A DNA stretch of 64,000 bases from Gordionus sp. m RMFG-2023 (GCF_954871325.1 NC_088779.1:24600869-24664868), one strand, 5' to 3'; positions 35,188-48,519 are shown, counted from the first letter of the stretch. Notes: generated from the letters alone by a model not told the origin. Program-made: numbers and translations.

Positions 35188-35500
35188 GTGTGGGATATTG
35201 GTGGTTTGTTGGAGAAAATGGCCAATGTGGTTTTGGGGCCGATTGATAAAAACTCCTCAATGTGTTTTGGGAGGCCGGTTGAGAAAAATTGCCTGAGTTG
35301 AAAAAATGGCTCAATGTGATTTGGGGAGGGAGGATCAGAAAATGAATATGTTAGGCTATATCAGATTTCCAAATGACGGAATGGGGGTTCGACACTGGCC
35401 AGATGAAGAGAATAGAACCAGGTTAGATGAGGCAAGTGGGGAACATAGGTGAAAGAACAGTGAATGACCCAGAGATTTTTTTTTCAAGGTCATCTAAAAA

Positions 35501-36184
35501 CCAACGGGTTTTTCTCATCAAGATGGGCTATGTATTTTTTAAAAAGTTTTAAATATTTATATAATTATATACTTTAGTAAATTTTAAATCTTATCTTATT
35601 TGCACTTATTTTATGTATTTTATTTGAAGAGTATTTTTTTAGAAACTTAACGAGATCTGAGACTCGGGTAAGGAAAGAAAATAAAATTATATATTCAAAA
35701 ACTTGTATCGAAATATATTGTTTTTGGGGGGCAGTGGGAAAAGGAGATAAATTTGGGGGTTTATAAGAGTTTTTTATTTAAGTAATATATAAAATGAATT
35801 AAGGTAAGTTTAATTTATATATATATATACATAGAAAGCAATAAAGAAGTGTGTAAATTTTTTTAGTTAATATTAATAATCATTATTTGTAATAAATATA
35901 CCGGTAAAACGTGAATAAATATTTATAAAGGCCCTTTAAAAATGAATAAGAACTTGGATCAGATTTTTATTATGATAACTGCGAGAAAAAAAAAATAGAG
36001 AATTTTTGTGTAGAAAGAAAAAATATTTATATATTGTAACAAAATTTTTTGTTTAAATAATTTTTTTTTTGTAATTGGGGAAAAATATGCATGTAGTAAA
36101 GCGATAAGATGAATAAGGTAGCGACTTACGATAGGGGGGTGCTGAGATTGGAAAGGAAGCGGGAATAGTTGTTTTATAATTGTT
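35501..36184. other. AT-rich DNA, nothing recognised
   Basis: A short (TA)n tract lies at about 35817-35832. The - strand open frame at 35959-36204 has no domain. Confidence 0.4.
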
Positions 36185-36590
36185 CTAATATTTCTTCTTT
36201 GCAACTACCTTTTTTATCAAGAGTGACCCCTATGTACTTCATTTTGCTTACTAATTTATTGCGTTAGCTCCAACCATAAAATTTTAGAGCGCTGCAGCTT
36301 GGGGAGGGGAGAATAACTGTTTTGTTAAAATTTATCATAGTTTAACTCTATGACTTAAGGTTTATATTAGATATAGTAAGTTTTTGGTTTCTTCTATATT
36401 TTTGGTTCACAATGATGTCATCTGCTTATGATATTATTCTATTTTCTGAAATATTGACTCGTTTAACCCTATGATCGGTCGCACCTAATACTTCTTTTAT
36501 GATTTTATTTATTATGATATTAAACAAAAGTGGCGATAGAGTGTAACCTTGTTTTACACTTTTTTTCTGAAGAAAGGGGATGTTTTATTA
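36185..36590 (-). pseudogene. LINE reverse-transcriptase fragment
   Basis: The - strand shows, in order, KQGYTLSPLLFNIIINKIIKE, a degraded active site ending ADDIIV (about 36420), and then KYIGVTLDKKGSCKEEI (about 36190-36240). These are the RT motifs B (QG...SPLLF), C (ADD) and the downstream (K)YLGV block of non-LTR retrotransposons. An in-frame stop just before ADD and the lack of a continuous frame mark it as dead. The clade is not assigned. Confidence 0.7.
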
Positions 36591-39142
36591 TTGATTTTGA
36601 AGCAAACTAATAGTTTGGATAGTGATTTTGTACAATGTGAATGTTCACAGTGATTTTTTAAAATGTGAATGTCTACTCTTTAGAAAAGGCAGATAAGCTA
36701 AAATGGCGTCCAATATGGCCCCTACAGTTTGAAGCGAGAGAATTTAAACGTGATATTAAGCGCCTAGCCCTAAGCCTCATACAAATAACTGAGTTATAAA
36801 TAACAGAATTTGCAAATTTGCAAAGGGTACATTTTCCTTTTCTCCCTGTTGCCTAAGCCTAGGCACAAGGACTAGGATATGGGATCATTATAGCCATCAC
36901 ACCTGAAACGAATGGAACATAAATATATATACTATTGTAATATAATTGCGTAATATGTAAGGGCAGTTTTTATATAATTGGGTGCTAAGCCAATTAAGGG
37001 TTGCTTGTTGTTATTTAGATAAAAAATTAAATTTAGAATATATTGTTTCTTTAATTCCATTTTATTGTTCAATACAATATAAGTATAGAATAATATTGTT
37101 TTTTTTATATTTAATTCCAGGTATTTTATTGTTCGATAAAAAATACATATAGCAGGAGATTTTTTTATAAAGTAATTTCCATGTATTTTATTATTATTTT
37201 CTGGATGAGATCATCAACCTGTCATCCCTTTGTTTAAAAAAATGTTCATTTTTTATTTTACAAAAGTATATATTCGTTCTTTTGAAGATTTTTACGAAAA
37301 GATTTACTATTTTTCGTCAACGATTTTTTTTACATTGAAAAAAGAAATAAAAGGTGATATAATATGAATATCGTCATTAGCGCAAATTTGAAAAAAAATA
37401 TTCATTCATGTTGAAAATAATTATATTATAATTCTAAAGTATATGTAATTACCTTTAATCCAGTTACCTTGAATATAAAAAATGATAAAAGATTAAGGAG
37501 ATTTTTCAGGTAAAAAACAAACGAACTAAAAAAAATATATATTCTAAATATTTTATTTATGCCATCTATTAGATAAAATTCAAATACCAGAGTTGTTGAA
37601 GCAGCTAGAAACAAGTATCTCGAGCAAAAAGTCGTACCTAGATAAACTTTTTATAAAAGTATATGTATCTAGATACTATTTTATAGGTATCTGATCTGTT
37701 TTTTTATATTCTTTTACATTTTGATATACTTTTATTTAACGCTTTTTTATTTTAAAAATTAAATATTTGAATATAAAATTCATTTTATCTCATATGAACA
37801 TATAATTTAAATAAATATATATTAAAAAATATTAGGACTAATATAATAAAAATATATATATATATAAATTTTTAGAACATATATAAAATATTAAAACTAA
37901 TATATTAAAAAAGATTATTTTCATTAATTATTATTTTTTCCCCATTTAAAAATGTAGAATTTCAAGATTGGATATTTGAATCATGTAAATGAATATATAC
38001 TTGCGTAGCCATGATGTGATTACTCTTATAGTTAAAATTTTATTAAAGTGAAATTTAAATTAATTAATAAAATATCCGCTATGAAATTCCAAAAAAAACG
38101 GGGTATATAATAAAATAAACTGATAACTTAACATTTAAATAGAAGAAACCTGAAGAAAAGTAAGTTCTTCAAGGAAATAACAAAATATTTATCGAATGAA
38201 TAATGATAAGGAGATTCATGATTTGTTTTGACAATAGCTTCCAAAATTTATATCTCATCCTTTCTTATAAATGAAAATCAAAATAAGCTTACATCGTATT
38301 GCAATATTAGTAAAAGTGTATATAGTGCGGCAGAATTACTATTAAAAATTTCCTAGACAAAAAAATAGAACAGGTGTACTGCGGATAAAAAGATAAGTGA
38401 CAAAAATGCCACAATTATAGAAAAAATTTAAAATGCTTAAATAGAGGGTGTTATTTAAGTATTTTATTATTTATTTTTTTATACTGTTTTACCTTTGTTG
38501 CACCCTTTTGTCCGTGGAGATTTCGTTTGCATCAATCAAACTGATACGATATGAGTTATGAAGCGGACATGCGAAAAATATTTTTAAACAACTGCCGGGG
38601 TGTCTTGGTTTAAAATATTTTACAGAGCATGGTCAGTGCTAGCTTATATTTATTTAAAAAAATTTTAACATTTTGCATTATGTATAAAAAAATAAAAATT
38701 TAATGGGTATGATTTAAATGCTATGTTAAATAATCATTTTGATGTTTTTCAATTAAAAATTCATGATCAACTTTTTAGTGTTCTAAATTAATTTATGCAT
38801 TGTTTTAAATTAATTCCTATGTTTTAATTTAAAATATTCAAAACAAATTTTTAAATATGCAAAGTCCTGGATAAACATCAGATTTAACAGATTTATAGAC
38901 AGACGCTACATATAAATTTATATTTTAAATTAATTTCTTTATTTTTATTTCAAATGCGTGATGCACTAGTTGTAAATATTCAGGCTTTTTAATCGATACT
39001 TTTAAAAGGATCGAAAACCAGAATCGATTTTTATAAAAGATCAAGATCACCATCCTTTCTTATTTTATAAATTTTTGAAGAAAAATTATGCTCGGTGTAA
39101 AATTAACTTACATAAAAGTAAAATAAATGTAAGTGTAAATTT
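36591..39142. other. AT-rich DNA, nothing firm recognised
   Basis: The patch at 36650-36900 ('aaaatggcgtccaatatggcccc', 'cctaagcctaggcacaaggac') has the look of an old interspersed repeat. Elsewhere only AT-rich, non-coding sequence was seen. Confidence 0.35.
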
Positions 39143-39576
39143 ATTGTGATCAGGGGCGGACTGGCCATAAGACCCGGTGGGCATTTTGCCCATGAGGCCG
39201 CGAGAAAATGTCGATTTTTGAGGCCGATCAGAGGAAAATATCAAAATAGAGGCCGATTATAAAAAAATTATTATTATGTTCACATTATTTTCTCTTATCA
39301 TTTATTTATTTTTAATGATATCTCTATGATTTGAATATCACATTCCTTGAGAATTGTCATGTCGTTTATACTATATTTTAATTCAAAATATAACAATAAC
39401 GTCGACCCTACACATCCTTATCAAGTTCTTATCTTTGTTTTTTTTTTCAAATGAAGCGAAAATGCTTCCGTTTGAGTAGAGTGAAAGCTAAGTTTTGATT
39501 GATTTATTATATTATATTTATTTCTTGTTCTTAATTCATGGAAATCAAATAAAATCCAGGTCGGTGAATCAGATAA

Positions 39577-39970
39577 ATGGATGCTTGGGTGAAACAGAAT
39601 AATTCATCTGGCCAATATAAGTTGAGAAGGCTGCAAAAAATAGGTGAGATAAGGTGGTGGGCACGTGAAAAGGCACTTAGATGGATATATAGTGAAGAGA
39701 GCTTGCTCACAATAACGATAAAGGCACTACAATTTATAATAGATAATAAATAATTTGAGACAAAAACTTGATAATTTAAGTAAATTTAAAACTCTAAGTA
39801 CAGCTATAATATATTTGGAAATTTTTAAAATAATGGGGCCACTGTCATATCTTCAAACTAAAAAATTAGGTACTTTGTCAGCATGGAAAATGAAAGAAAA
39901 TGCTAAATCTTCTGTATTATCGATTATTACATCGATTAAAAATAAAGCAATAAAATGGCTGCTAATTTAA
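39577..39970 (+). pseudogene. hAT transposase fragment (ZMYM1-like type)
   Basis: A first stretch from about 39577 reads MDAWVKQNNSS, then KLRRLQKIGEIRWWAREKAL, resembling the (T)RW(W)S block of ZMYM1-like hAT transposases. A second stretch (39755-39970) reads LSTAIIYLEIFKIMGPLSYL then QTKKLGTLSAWKM, the next block in that family. Stops and a frame change separate them. The zinc finger and dimerisation domain are missing. Confidence 0.65.
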
Positions 39971-40557
39971 ATGAAACATTTTCATTATAGCTCCCGGAGA
40001 GTATCTGAGTACAAAATGCTCTGTAAAAAGATCGGATAGGATAAATTCTTAATTTTGTTGATCACATCTTTATTCAGAAAAGCAGCTGTTTTTTGTTTTA
40101 TTTAAAATTTATAAGATCATGACATAAGGTAATGATGGTTACAAAATATGGGATATATATTATTTTTTTTCTTTTTAATTCAAAACAGGGGCTAGCTAAA
40201 TGCTAAAGCACCACCTCTTTTAAAATTAAATTATCATCCATAAGCAAATTAATTAATACTTTATTTAAATAGCATTTTAAGGAATTTTATAGCTTACATT
40301 TTAAATAAATATTGTTTCCCTTGTGGTATTAGGCCATTTTATTATTAAAACTTCCTTCCTTTAGTCTCTTAAGCAAAAATAAAATAGTGAAAAATCAAAA
40401 TATGATACATTATATCAAAATAAAGTTACATAAATATATTTATTGTTACCTTATAAATTTTATTTGATGATCATACACATTAAAATAATAAAAACACTTA
40501 ATATACGTAACAACTTAAATATTCAAGGTAGTTCCTTAATTGTTATCTCAATAAGTA

Positions 40558-40750
40558 AAGATGTTAAACGGCTCGATTTTTAAAAATGGCTATCCCAATA
40601 TTTTAGCAAAAAGATAATATTGAAGCCTGGTGATATAGCTCAAAGATGGTTGAAAGGTTTGGACATTTATTAACAAAATCTCGAGGCTTGCGCCATATTT
40701 TATGCTAACTGGTTAGCCGTTTTTAAAAATCGGGCCCTTTGACAACACTA
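40558..40750. repeat. Foldback MITE, copy D
   Basis: The left arm 'gatgttaaacggctcgattttt' and the right arm 'ccctttgacaacacta' are inverted. The internal 'ggtttggacatttattaacaaaatctcgagg' motif is shared with copy E. Confidence 0.7.
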
Positions 40751-41895
40751 TCAATAAGTAAATATTTTCACTTGATCACTTAATTTTTTTAATTTAATAG
40801 ATACATTTCAACCTCAATTTTATTAAGATAAGGGATTCCTATTCTTGACCAATTTTTAATTCAGTAAAAGTTACATCTATTTATAAATGATTGTACATAT
40901 TAAAAAATAAACCAACAATTTAAATATTCAAAGTAGTTCCTTAATTATTAGGCATATAATCAAAATTTGAAAGATATTCCATAGACATAAACCCTGATAA
41001 AGGCCGGGTAAAAGTGGACTCATCCGCACCGATGGGGACATGGTGAAGAAGTTCCTTATAAATTATATATAAAAAAAATTATAGACACTTTTATAAAAGT
41101 AAATTAGCACCCCTTTTTCTAAAAGGCTAGCGACACCCCTGGTCCAAAAGTCGCATTCTATTCCGACTGGAAACCTAAATATACATTTTCTTAGCTTAAT
41201 TGAATCAAATTTAATAATGTAGAACATTTTGATTGTTGATACAAATTTTAAAAATATTGATGATATTATTATTTAAACATTTTTTTATATTTTAACATTA
41301 TAATTCTTTTACTAATGATTTTCGAAAATTTTATATTAATGGTTTTACTCCCGTCCCTGCTAATGCATAAAGTAAATTAATAAAATTCAATTTAAAGAAG
41401 CTTAAATTTCTCGATTATCCAAATATTGAATTATTTGGTGTTATTGTTTATATATTAAGACGATACGATAGGTAAAAGTGGATAGCACATTTAAAATTAA
41501 ACTAAACCAAGCCTAAGCTTAAAACCGAAGACGACCATTATAATTTATTTCCCCTTGCCACCCCCCTGACTACGCTTATGATACCACCTTTGCTAACTAA
41601 GAATAGCTCTGAACCCATCTTAAGGGGGGGGGATAGTGATAGGTTCTGCCTCGAATCAATAAAAATATTTTTGAGCTTGTTATAAATGTGTTATTCCATT
41701 ATCACAAATATTTTTATTTTTGCTGGGACAGCACGTTATTTAAATCTTTGATTTTTTTGTATCAGCTGTTAAAGAAATTTTGCCTAATTTAAACCTAGCC
41801 GTTAAGTATGATTATTTAATTTTATGCAATTTTATTATATATAACTCCTAATCCTGTGGTAGGGAAAATAAATATTCTATTCGCTCACTTGTAAT

Positions 41896-42118
41896 TAGTA
41901 TTGTTACACGGTTCGATTTGAGCCGATTTTTAAAAACGGCTAACTCAGTATTTTATTCAGAATAATATTACAAAAGCCTGTAGATTTCAATCATAAATGG
42001 CACAAAGGTTTAGACATCTATTAGCGAAATCTCGAGGTTTGGGCAATATTCTTCTAGCTAAGATATTGAGTTAGCCGTTTTTAAAAATAGGCTCAAATCG
42101 AGCCGTTTAACAACACTA
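41896..42118. repeat. Foldback MITE, copy E (best preserved)
   Basis: About 60-bp inverted repeats on both sides. The left starts TAGTATTGTTACACGGTTCG, and the right, read inverted, starts TAGTGTTGTTAAACGGCTCG. Both continue 'atttgagcc.atttttaaaaacggctaactca'. The ends fall on TA, consistent with a Tc1/mariner-type target. The length is 223 bp. Confidence 0.78.
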
Positions 42119-42989
42119 CTTGAAACTATATTTTACATGTTTTTACTTTAATTTATTAATAAAGCGGCGACAGTTTAGTTCAAGACACTCCAATAGAATC
42201 TGTAAAGAAGGTGAAGGCCAAGATCTTGATTGATACCTTGAAAGGTTAGGTACCATAAATCATAAATCCTCCCCTTTTTTACCGTACCTTTCTTTTCCCA
42301 TTATCAAAAAATCCGTTGTGCAATATATTATGCTTGATTAGCATTTTTATACTGTACTTTGTAAGATGTAATGATGGGAAATTTTTAGGGTATCAGGCCT
42401 GTAGCTAGAAAATTTCAGTTGAGAAAGGCTATGTAAAATGTTTATTTAGGATCAATATTTGTTGAGGGTTACGAAGGGTATATTGGAATAATTGGTTCCC
42501 ATATTATTATTAGCAGATTATTAACATTATTATTTTATTTTTTTAACGACAATATGCGTTTTGTTTGTCTTATCATTATTATGTATATCGTTTTATCTTT
42601 TAAAACCCCTTTTGAATTTAGGAGCAATATACATAGAATATGCAGAATTTGTCAAATTGGGAGCAAAAATAAAATTTTAAAAATATGCAAAAAAGGAAAT
42701 TTATATCGAAAAAAATATATTTGAAGATTAACAATGCCAATTGTTAAGATAGAAATAAGTAGGGGAGACCAGTGGTAGTCGGAGCAAGGAATTTATAAAT
42801 TTAGTGGATTTTATTTGAAAACCAGTAATATTTAGAAGTTCGGGTTTTGTATGTAACAGCATTCTATAATATGTATAATTGCAACATAATGTGCTTTTAA
42901 GGTCAAAATTAATTTACACGATACGAAAGTTTCTTAAAATATTAAATTTAAAAAAATAAAATTTTATATGAAGATAGCGATTTAATTAA

Positions 42990-43043
42990 AATATTGAGTT
43001 AGCCGTTTTTAAAAATCGGCTCAAATCGAGCCATTTAACAATA
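42990..43043. repeat. Foldback MITE, copy F (right half only)
   Basis: 'attgagttagccgtttttaaaaatcggctcaaatcgagccatttaacaat' matches the right arm of copy E. The left arm is missing. Confidence 0.65.
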
Positions 43044-43939
43044 TGTTTAAATATATATTTAAAAGGTATTAGTGATAGAAGCAACCTAAGTACTAGTAGA
43101 TCTGAAACGGATTTAAATTGTAACGATAAGTATTTTAACAGTGAATTAATAAATTATATTTTATTTTTTTTTAAATCGTAAAAATACATGTGGATTTGAT
43201 TTTATAGGTTTTAAAAAATTATAGATCGATTTTTTTCAAAGGAAATAACCAAATATCAATAATTTGTTTATATTAACGAATTTAGAATCGGCGATGAGAA
43301 AAGCAATTAAGAACAAGAGAGGTATATTCAGATGAATTACTAAGTCAACTAAAAAACCATAGAAGATCCATTATTTATAGCATTCTCCAAAATGTTTAAC
43401 TCTTTTATTGTCAATGCTGTATTTTTGTTTTGTATAATTTAATTAAAAGATATTTATATTTCATCACGTGGTCATAACTATAAAAAAAGAGGAGAGGGGG
43501 TGGATTAAAATTCTCTTGATGGAAAGAATGTAGAGACGCTAGCTGATATGTATTAAGTAGTAAAGCGTCTTTCATGTATCGAAACCTAATAAAGTATCTT
43601 CAGATACTTTTACATTGTTAGGCAATTTTTCGTAATGAATTCCTCATTTGCTAATATATCAACATTGAGTTGGAATTTAGAATTAAAAACCCAATCTTTC
43701 TTCAAACTGGATTTTCAAATAATTAAAATTTTTTTAAAAAATATATTAAATACGTCTAATTTGTTTATTTATTGTAATTGTAACTAAAAAACAAATTTAT
43801 CCTAGTTTTTTTAACTATTTGTGAATAACAATTTTAATTTATTTAAAAATGGTTCTAATTTCATCTTCATCAGATAAATTGCAAATTTTTTAAAAAAAAT
43901 AAATCAATAAAGGCCATTGATTAAATATAATGATCGTGA

Positions 43940-44096
43940 TTAGTTTTGTCAAAAATCTAGATTTCTATTTTTAAAAACGAAAAATATTACTTAAGCCTTT
44001 AGATTTGGTCAAAAGAATACCAAAACGGTCCTAAGCAAAATAAAAATAATTTACCGTTTTTAAAAATCGGTATTATCTAGGTTTTCGACAATGCTA
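43940..44096. repeat. Foldback MITE, copy G (diverged)
   Basis: The arms are TAGTTTTGTCAAAAATCTAG and, inverted, TAGCATTGTCGAAAACCTAG. It keeps 'tttttaaaaacg' and 'cgtttttaaaaatcgg' but differs from the main family at the tips, so it may be a related subfamily. Confidence 0.55.
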
Positions 44097-44407
44097 ATAA
44101 AAGTTATAAACATAATGTAATGAAAACTAATTATTACATATATATATATAATCCATTTTTATGAATTCCATAACAATAACATCATAAAAACAAAATATCC
44201 AGCAATAATTAAAAAAAAATTAATAATCATCTTTTCGAAAAATATAATTAGTAAACCCATAAATGCCAATTACAAATTGACAGATACAACACTAATTAAA
44301 TTTATAGAATTTATTGAGTTCATAGATATATTGATCTTTATTATGCCATTACCATCAATTGAAATTTACCTAAATAATTAGGATTTAATTGTAATAAGTT
44401 TAAAGTA

Positions 44408-44620
44408 TTAAAATTTCAAAGTCAATCCTGATAGTTTGGCACGACATAATAATCGTTGCTTAGCAGTTGGTTTGAATTTCTGTGGAAAGACTTCGATAAA
44501 TAAAGCCATTCCCTGTGGAGACGAATAGAGTAGGGAATTGTCCTCAAAGCTCTTCGATTTAAAGTATGCGAAGGAGTTATCGATTAAAAAAGGGCGCGAA
44601 TGAGGGGAATCGACTAACAA
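44408..44620 (-). CDS. Unidentified open frame, possibly an exon
   Basis: A 70-codon frame of protein-like composition, for example SFAYFKSKSFEDNSLLYSSP, GMALFIEVFPQKFKPTAKQR and LLCRAKLSGL. A possible acceptor (ggtctttag) lies just upstream on the - strand. No family was recognised. It lies inside the 6.8-kb hAT element, so it could be a captured fragment or an older element. Confidence 0.3.
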   Translation of the reverse strand: MLVDSPHSRPFLIDNSFAYFKSKSFEDNSLLYSSPQGMALFIEVFPQKFKPTAKQRLLCRAKLSGLTLKF

Positions 44621-46210
44621 AAAAGATTTCTAAAGACCTATCGTTGTCAAGCAGAGGGTCAGGGATTTCGGTGAGTTTACTTATTGGGGCACACAATAGA
44701 TGAGAGGATATGAAAGCGCTAATTGAAAGTAACAAAAATAACCTGTCTTTAGTCAACTTATTGTAGGTCTTTGGTTATATTAAATAATTTTGGGTTTTCA
44801 CTTTTTTTATTAACTTCTTTAGGGGAAATGTGCCATAAATGGCCATGTGTGAAGACTGGCCACCACCTTTTAACTTTTTATCTATTGGACCAATTTCTCT
44901 CAAAATTGGTCAAAATGTGTATATTTATGATATTTACCTTACCTAAGTTCATTTATTGAGAGCAATTCAATAAATAAATATTTCAAATACACTGTTTTTT
45001 GTACCTCTTTCTGGAAAAATCACGTTACACATTTTTTTTGTTTGGTAAAAAAATTACTAATTTAGATTACTGATATTTTATATATATATTATCCTTAGGC
45101 ATTTAGCATTATTCACACAAATAATTAGACTTTAAAAGCTTTATTTAATAGACATATAAGGCGCTTAATAATAATAGAGAGGTAAGGATTGACTGCCCAT
45201 GTATTGATTAGTCACAATTCGTACATTCACATATTCTTATTAAAATGAAAAGCTCTTGCAAAACAACATTTGGTTAAATAAAATGATGAACAAGCTTAAG
45301 AATATTTAGTAAAATGATAATTAAGATATTAATTTATAATATTATCATTAAATAGATATGGAAATAGAGAGATTTTAATACTAATTAAATTAGTGTATAA
45401 TTAATTTTTTATATAACTAAAAAATGTAGAAATATCAATATAGGTCTTTTACAAGAATTTCATATTGTATTATTTCATAATTATAATAAAATTCTTAAAT
45501 AATATATTATGGCCAGTTAACACATAGTATATGGCCTATGTATTGACTGGCCAGAAAAACAACTTTCACATAATCTCATTTAGCAAGTATTATGTATACA
45601 TTTTTTTTATATTTAACATGTGATGTATGATTTGATTTTAATGTGCAATATAGTTGTAAATCTAATATAAAATATATATTTTCAATGAATATTATTTTGT
45701 ATAGGTAATGAATATGTAGTGCTTTTTTAAAAAAATAAAATATATGGTTATCGTATAATACTATTCTTTACTAAAAATGTAAAACGTTTGAACTTATTTT
45801 CAAAAAATAAGAAGTAATAAAAATCATTAAAATCAAAGAAGCCATTTAAGGGAACCCGGTCGAAGACCGGGCAAAAGCGGCCCGAAGGCCCGCAAAACGG
45901 GGATATGGGGGCGAAGCCTCCATATAATGAGGCCGCTATAAAAAATGCCCACGAGGTCTTAGCATCGCCAGTCCGCCCCTGATTGTGATAGAATAATATA
46001 ACAATAATAATGTATTTATTTATAATCAAAATTAGCCTTTAATAATAAAAATATTTTCTATCCATGTCTTTCCTAAATAACATATCTTACTTGACTAAAC
46101 AAGTACTTAATGGGAAAGATGTATTATTATATTCAATATAAAAAAAATTATTAAAAGAGCATTTTGTGTATAATTTTTCCCAGAGAAAGTATCAATCTTA
46201 ACCATACAAT

Positions 46211-47861
46211 CAGTGGCCTAGCCAGAAATGATCCATGGGTAGGTGGGGGGGGGGGGGAGTTAATAATTTTTCAATATTTTGTGCTTTATTAGTGTCCAAC
46301 CTCTATAGTAGTAAAAAATATTGGAAAATTTTGGCCAAATTTGTGATTAATACGCGACTGAAAGCATTATTCTGAAAATTTTATTAATGTTTATATTGAA
46401 AAAAAAAATGCCCCTTAATCTTAACCCTTCCCCCTCAAAAATATAACTTAACAATCCAAAACGATCCTTAATAATAAATAAATATAATAAACATTACTAT
46501 AAGTCCACTTTATTTATGCACATATAACATTATATTTCATAAACATATTAAATCTTCCCCAATCAATCCCATCTTCCCAATATCATGTCTTCTACACTCC
46601 AAATCGCAAACAAAGAAACTTTTATTGTTCTTTTCTAAAAACAACCCATGTGATCTTCTCGTTCTGCTCTCATCCACCAGGAAAACTAATTTCCCTGTCA
46701 GAAAATAACTGACATTTTTTGTATTATATTAAATTTATTTCTTCGTTTTTTCAACAGCTACAACAGTTTATTCAATTGTAAATTAATTCAATCCATTCGG
46801 TGAAGAAAGAAGAAAAAAATCGCCCCCCCCTCAACCTCCCATTTTTTATGATAACTCAATATATCTTATTCTATGTTAGAAATAATTATTTTAATTAATA
46901 TTTTGCATATAACAAAATTAGAATTTCAATTATAGATTATATTTATTGTTTAAATACTTTAGTATAAATAACACCCCTTTAATTATCTATGTATATTTTA
47001 ATGATAATATACAATAAAATAAATTTCATAATGTAGAAATATTATACAGATTATATTAAAATTTATTTTAAGTAATATTTAAAAAAAATAAAATTACAAT
47101 CAAATATGAGTAATTCTTATACAGTATTTTAATTTAACAATTATATTTAATACAAATGAGTATATTAATAAAACATAAATAATTCTTATTAGAGATCTGC
47201 AAAAGTAGAAAAATCGGGTTCGGGCCTAATATTTTAAAAAAAATTCTTGACGAGTTGGGTTGGGCTTTGGAAATTTTTTAAAATATATCTAAATATATCA
47301 ATTTTATTATGTAAAATAAAAATATTTGATTTTATTTATAAAAATTACATATAACATAAATCTTTTATTTTGAGTAATTATAAAAATGAATTTCTATATT
47401 TAAATAAATTCGGGCCAGGCCGGCAAAACTTTTTTAAAATAATTTCGGGTAGGGCTGGGCTTGAAACATATTAGCTATTACCTTTACTTTCTCATTATAT
47501 TTACCAAATTAAATGATTTTTCTTCTATTTAAAAATTATAAAAAATTAATTAAAATTTTTAAAACTTAATTAGTTTAACAATATAAATTTTATTATCAAA
47601 TTTATAAATATCTAATTTAACTATGCCAAAAAAATTTTACAATATATTTTTATTGTTATTTAATATTTTACATATAATTTTTAATATTATATTTTTAAAC
47701 CATGTTATTATTTAAAATTGAAAATTCTTGTTTTTTTTAAATATATTTCATTTTGATATCGTATATAATTTTATTTATAAATTGAAACCGTTTTTAAATA
47801 AAATTATTCGCTAAGAAAAAAAAATTTTTTTCGGAGGTTATGGGGGTTGTCTACGCCACTG
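46211..47861. mobile_element. hAT non-autonomous element, ends CAGTGGCCTAGCCAG
   Basis: Ends CAGTGGCCTAGCCAGAAAT and, inverted, CAGTGGCGTAGACAACCCCC. The exact 8-bp duplication CATACAAT lies outside (46203-46210 and 47862-47869). It is 1651 bp long, with G-runs near the left end, a C-run at about 46823 and no transposase. A TAGWGATCTGCA MITE is nested at 47190. Confidence 0.9.
47190..47475. mobile_element. hAT MITE (TAGWGATCTGCA family), copy 3, partial
   Basis: The left tip TAGAGATCTGCAAAAGTAG leads into 'cgggttcgggcctaatatttt', an AT core and 'gggctgggcttgaaa', the inverted order of copies 1 and 2. The expected far tip CAGATCACTA is missing, so this copy is truncated or badly diverged on the right. 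Confidence 0.7.
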
Positions 47862-47869
47862 CATACAAT

Positions 47870-48500
47870 TATATGCGTAAGTATTTTCATGTGGTTCATG
47901 CATTTCCAAATGGGTAAAATAAACCCTATTTTTACCAACAAATTTGGGGCAGATTTATAAAAGACTGATTTTAAATTTTGAGTGAATTATTGTTTGCTAA
48001 TATGTTGGCATCCATCAGTGAAGAATATCTTTATTAAGAAATGGTAATTATCATTATTATACGGAACTGAGGAAAAGTTAAAAGGGTTCTCATTTATATC
48101 TGTCACTTCAATAACTGTATATGTATGACACTATAATAGGTAAAAACTATTTATTAGGACTAATAACTATTTCTAATATACAAATTTAAATTAATATGAA
48201 TTATAAAAAATTAAATTTATAAATCGGTATATAAAAATAAATTTAATTTAAAAAATTTTAAACGGATATAACCGGCGGCATATAAATACTTTAAATAAAT
48301 CTAAATTAAAAATATTAAGTGGATATAACCAGGATATGATGACTGTAAAATAAATAATCCATAATAGAAATTTAAATTTTTTTGAGCCTTTAAAATTTAT
48401 ATATAAAGTATAAAAAATCTAAATGTTGGAAATATAATATCTGCAGATTGAAGTGCTTCTTGATGATTTAAAAACCTTTCATTTACTTGGGTTATAAATG
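47870..48500. other. AT-rich DNA, nothing recognised
   Basis: No coding or terminal-repeat structure was seen. Confidence 0.4.
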
Positions 48501-48519
48501 TATCCAAAAGATGTATAAA

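Larger units (their letters stand above)
33140..35500 (+). mobile_element. LTR-retrotransposon relic, possibly BEL/Pao
   Basis: A fossil on the + strand. An LTR-like region (about 33140-33670) ends beside a primer-site-like sequence, TTTGGTGCTGTGACCGATCA (33674-33693). A leader follows, with about four degenerate 50-bp repeats (33776-33940) of 'ttgttaaaggtacaggtgaagttctg'. Then comes a gag-like frame start (MKGFKLTKYVEVQCNI, about 34173) and degraded CCHC-knuckle-like sequence at about 34470-34570. No protease, RT, integrase or second LTR was found, so it is heavily truncated and broken. The family is a guess from the primer-site region. Confidence 0.5.
39971..45840. other. Interior of the 6.8-kb hAT element, mostly non-coding
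   Basis: AT-rich DNA with four foldback MITEs and a G-run (about 41625). A - strand open frame at 44408-44620 is listed separately. Repeated 'gactggcc' motifs occur at 44850-45560 without a recognisable frame. Confidence 0.4.
39151..45981. mobile_element. Large hAT-bounded element, ends CAGGGGCGGACTGGC
   Basis: Ends CAGGGGCGGACTGGC and GCCAGTCCGCCCCTG are inverted repeats; the sequences just inside both continue with 'gtgggcatttt' in mirrored order. The exact 8-bp duplication ATTGTGAT lies outside both ends (39143-39150 and 45982-45989). At 6.8 kb it is long for hAT. It contains a transposase fragment near the left end, a block of GC hairpins near the right end, and several MITE copies (40558, 41896, 42990, 43940), so nested insertions account for part of the length. 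Confidence 0.88.

Noticed and set aside
45748-46029. 93-codon frame on the minus strand
   Set aside because: It is created by the GC hairpins and right end of the 6.8-kb hAT element and has no domain.
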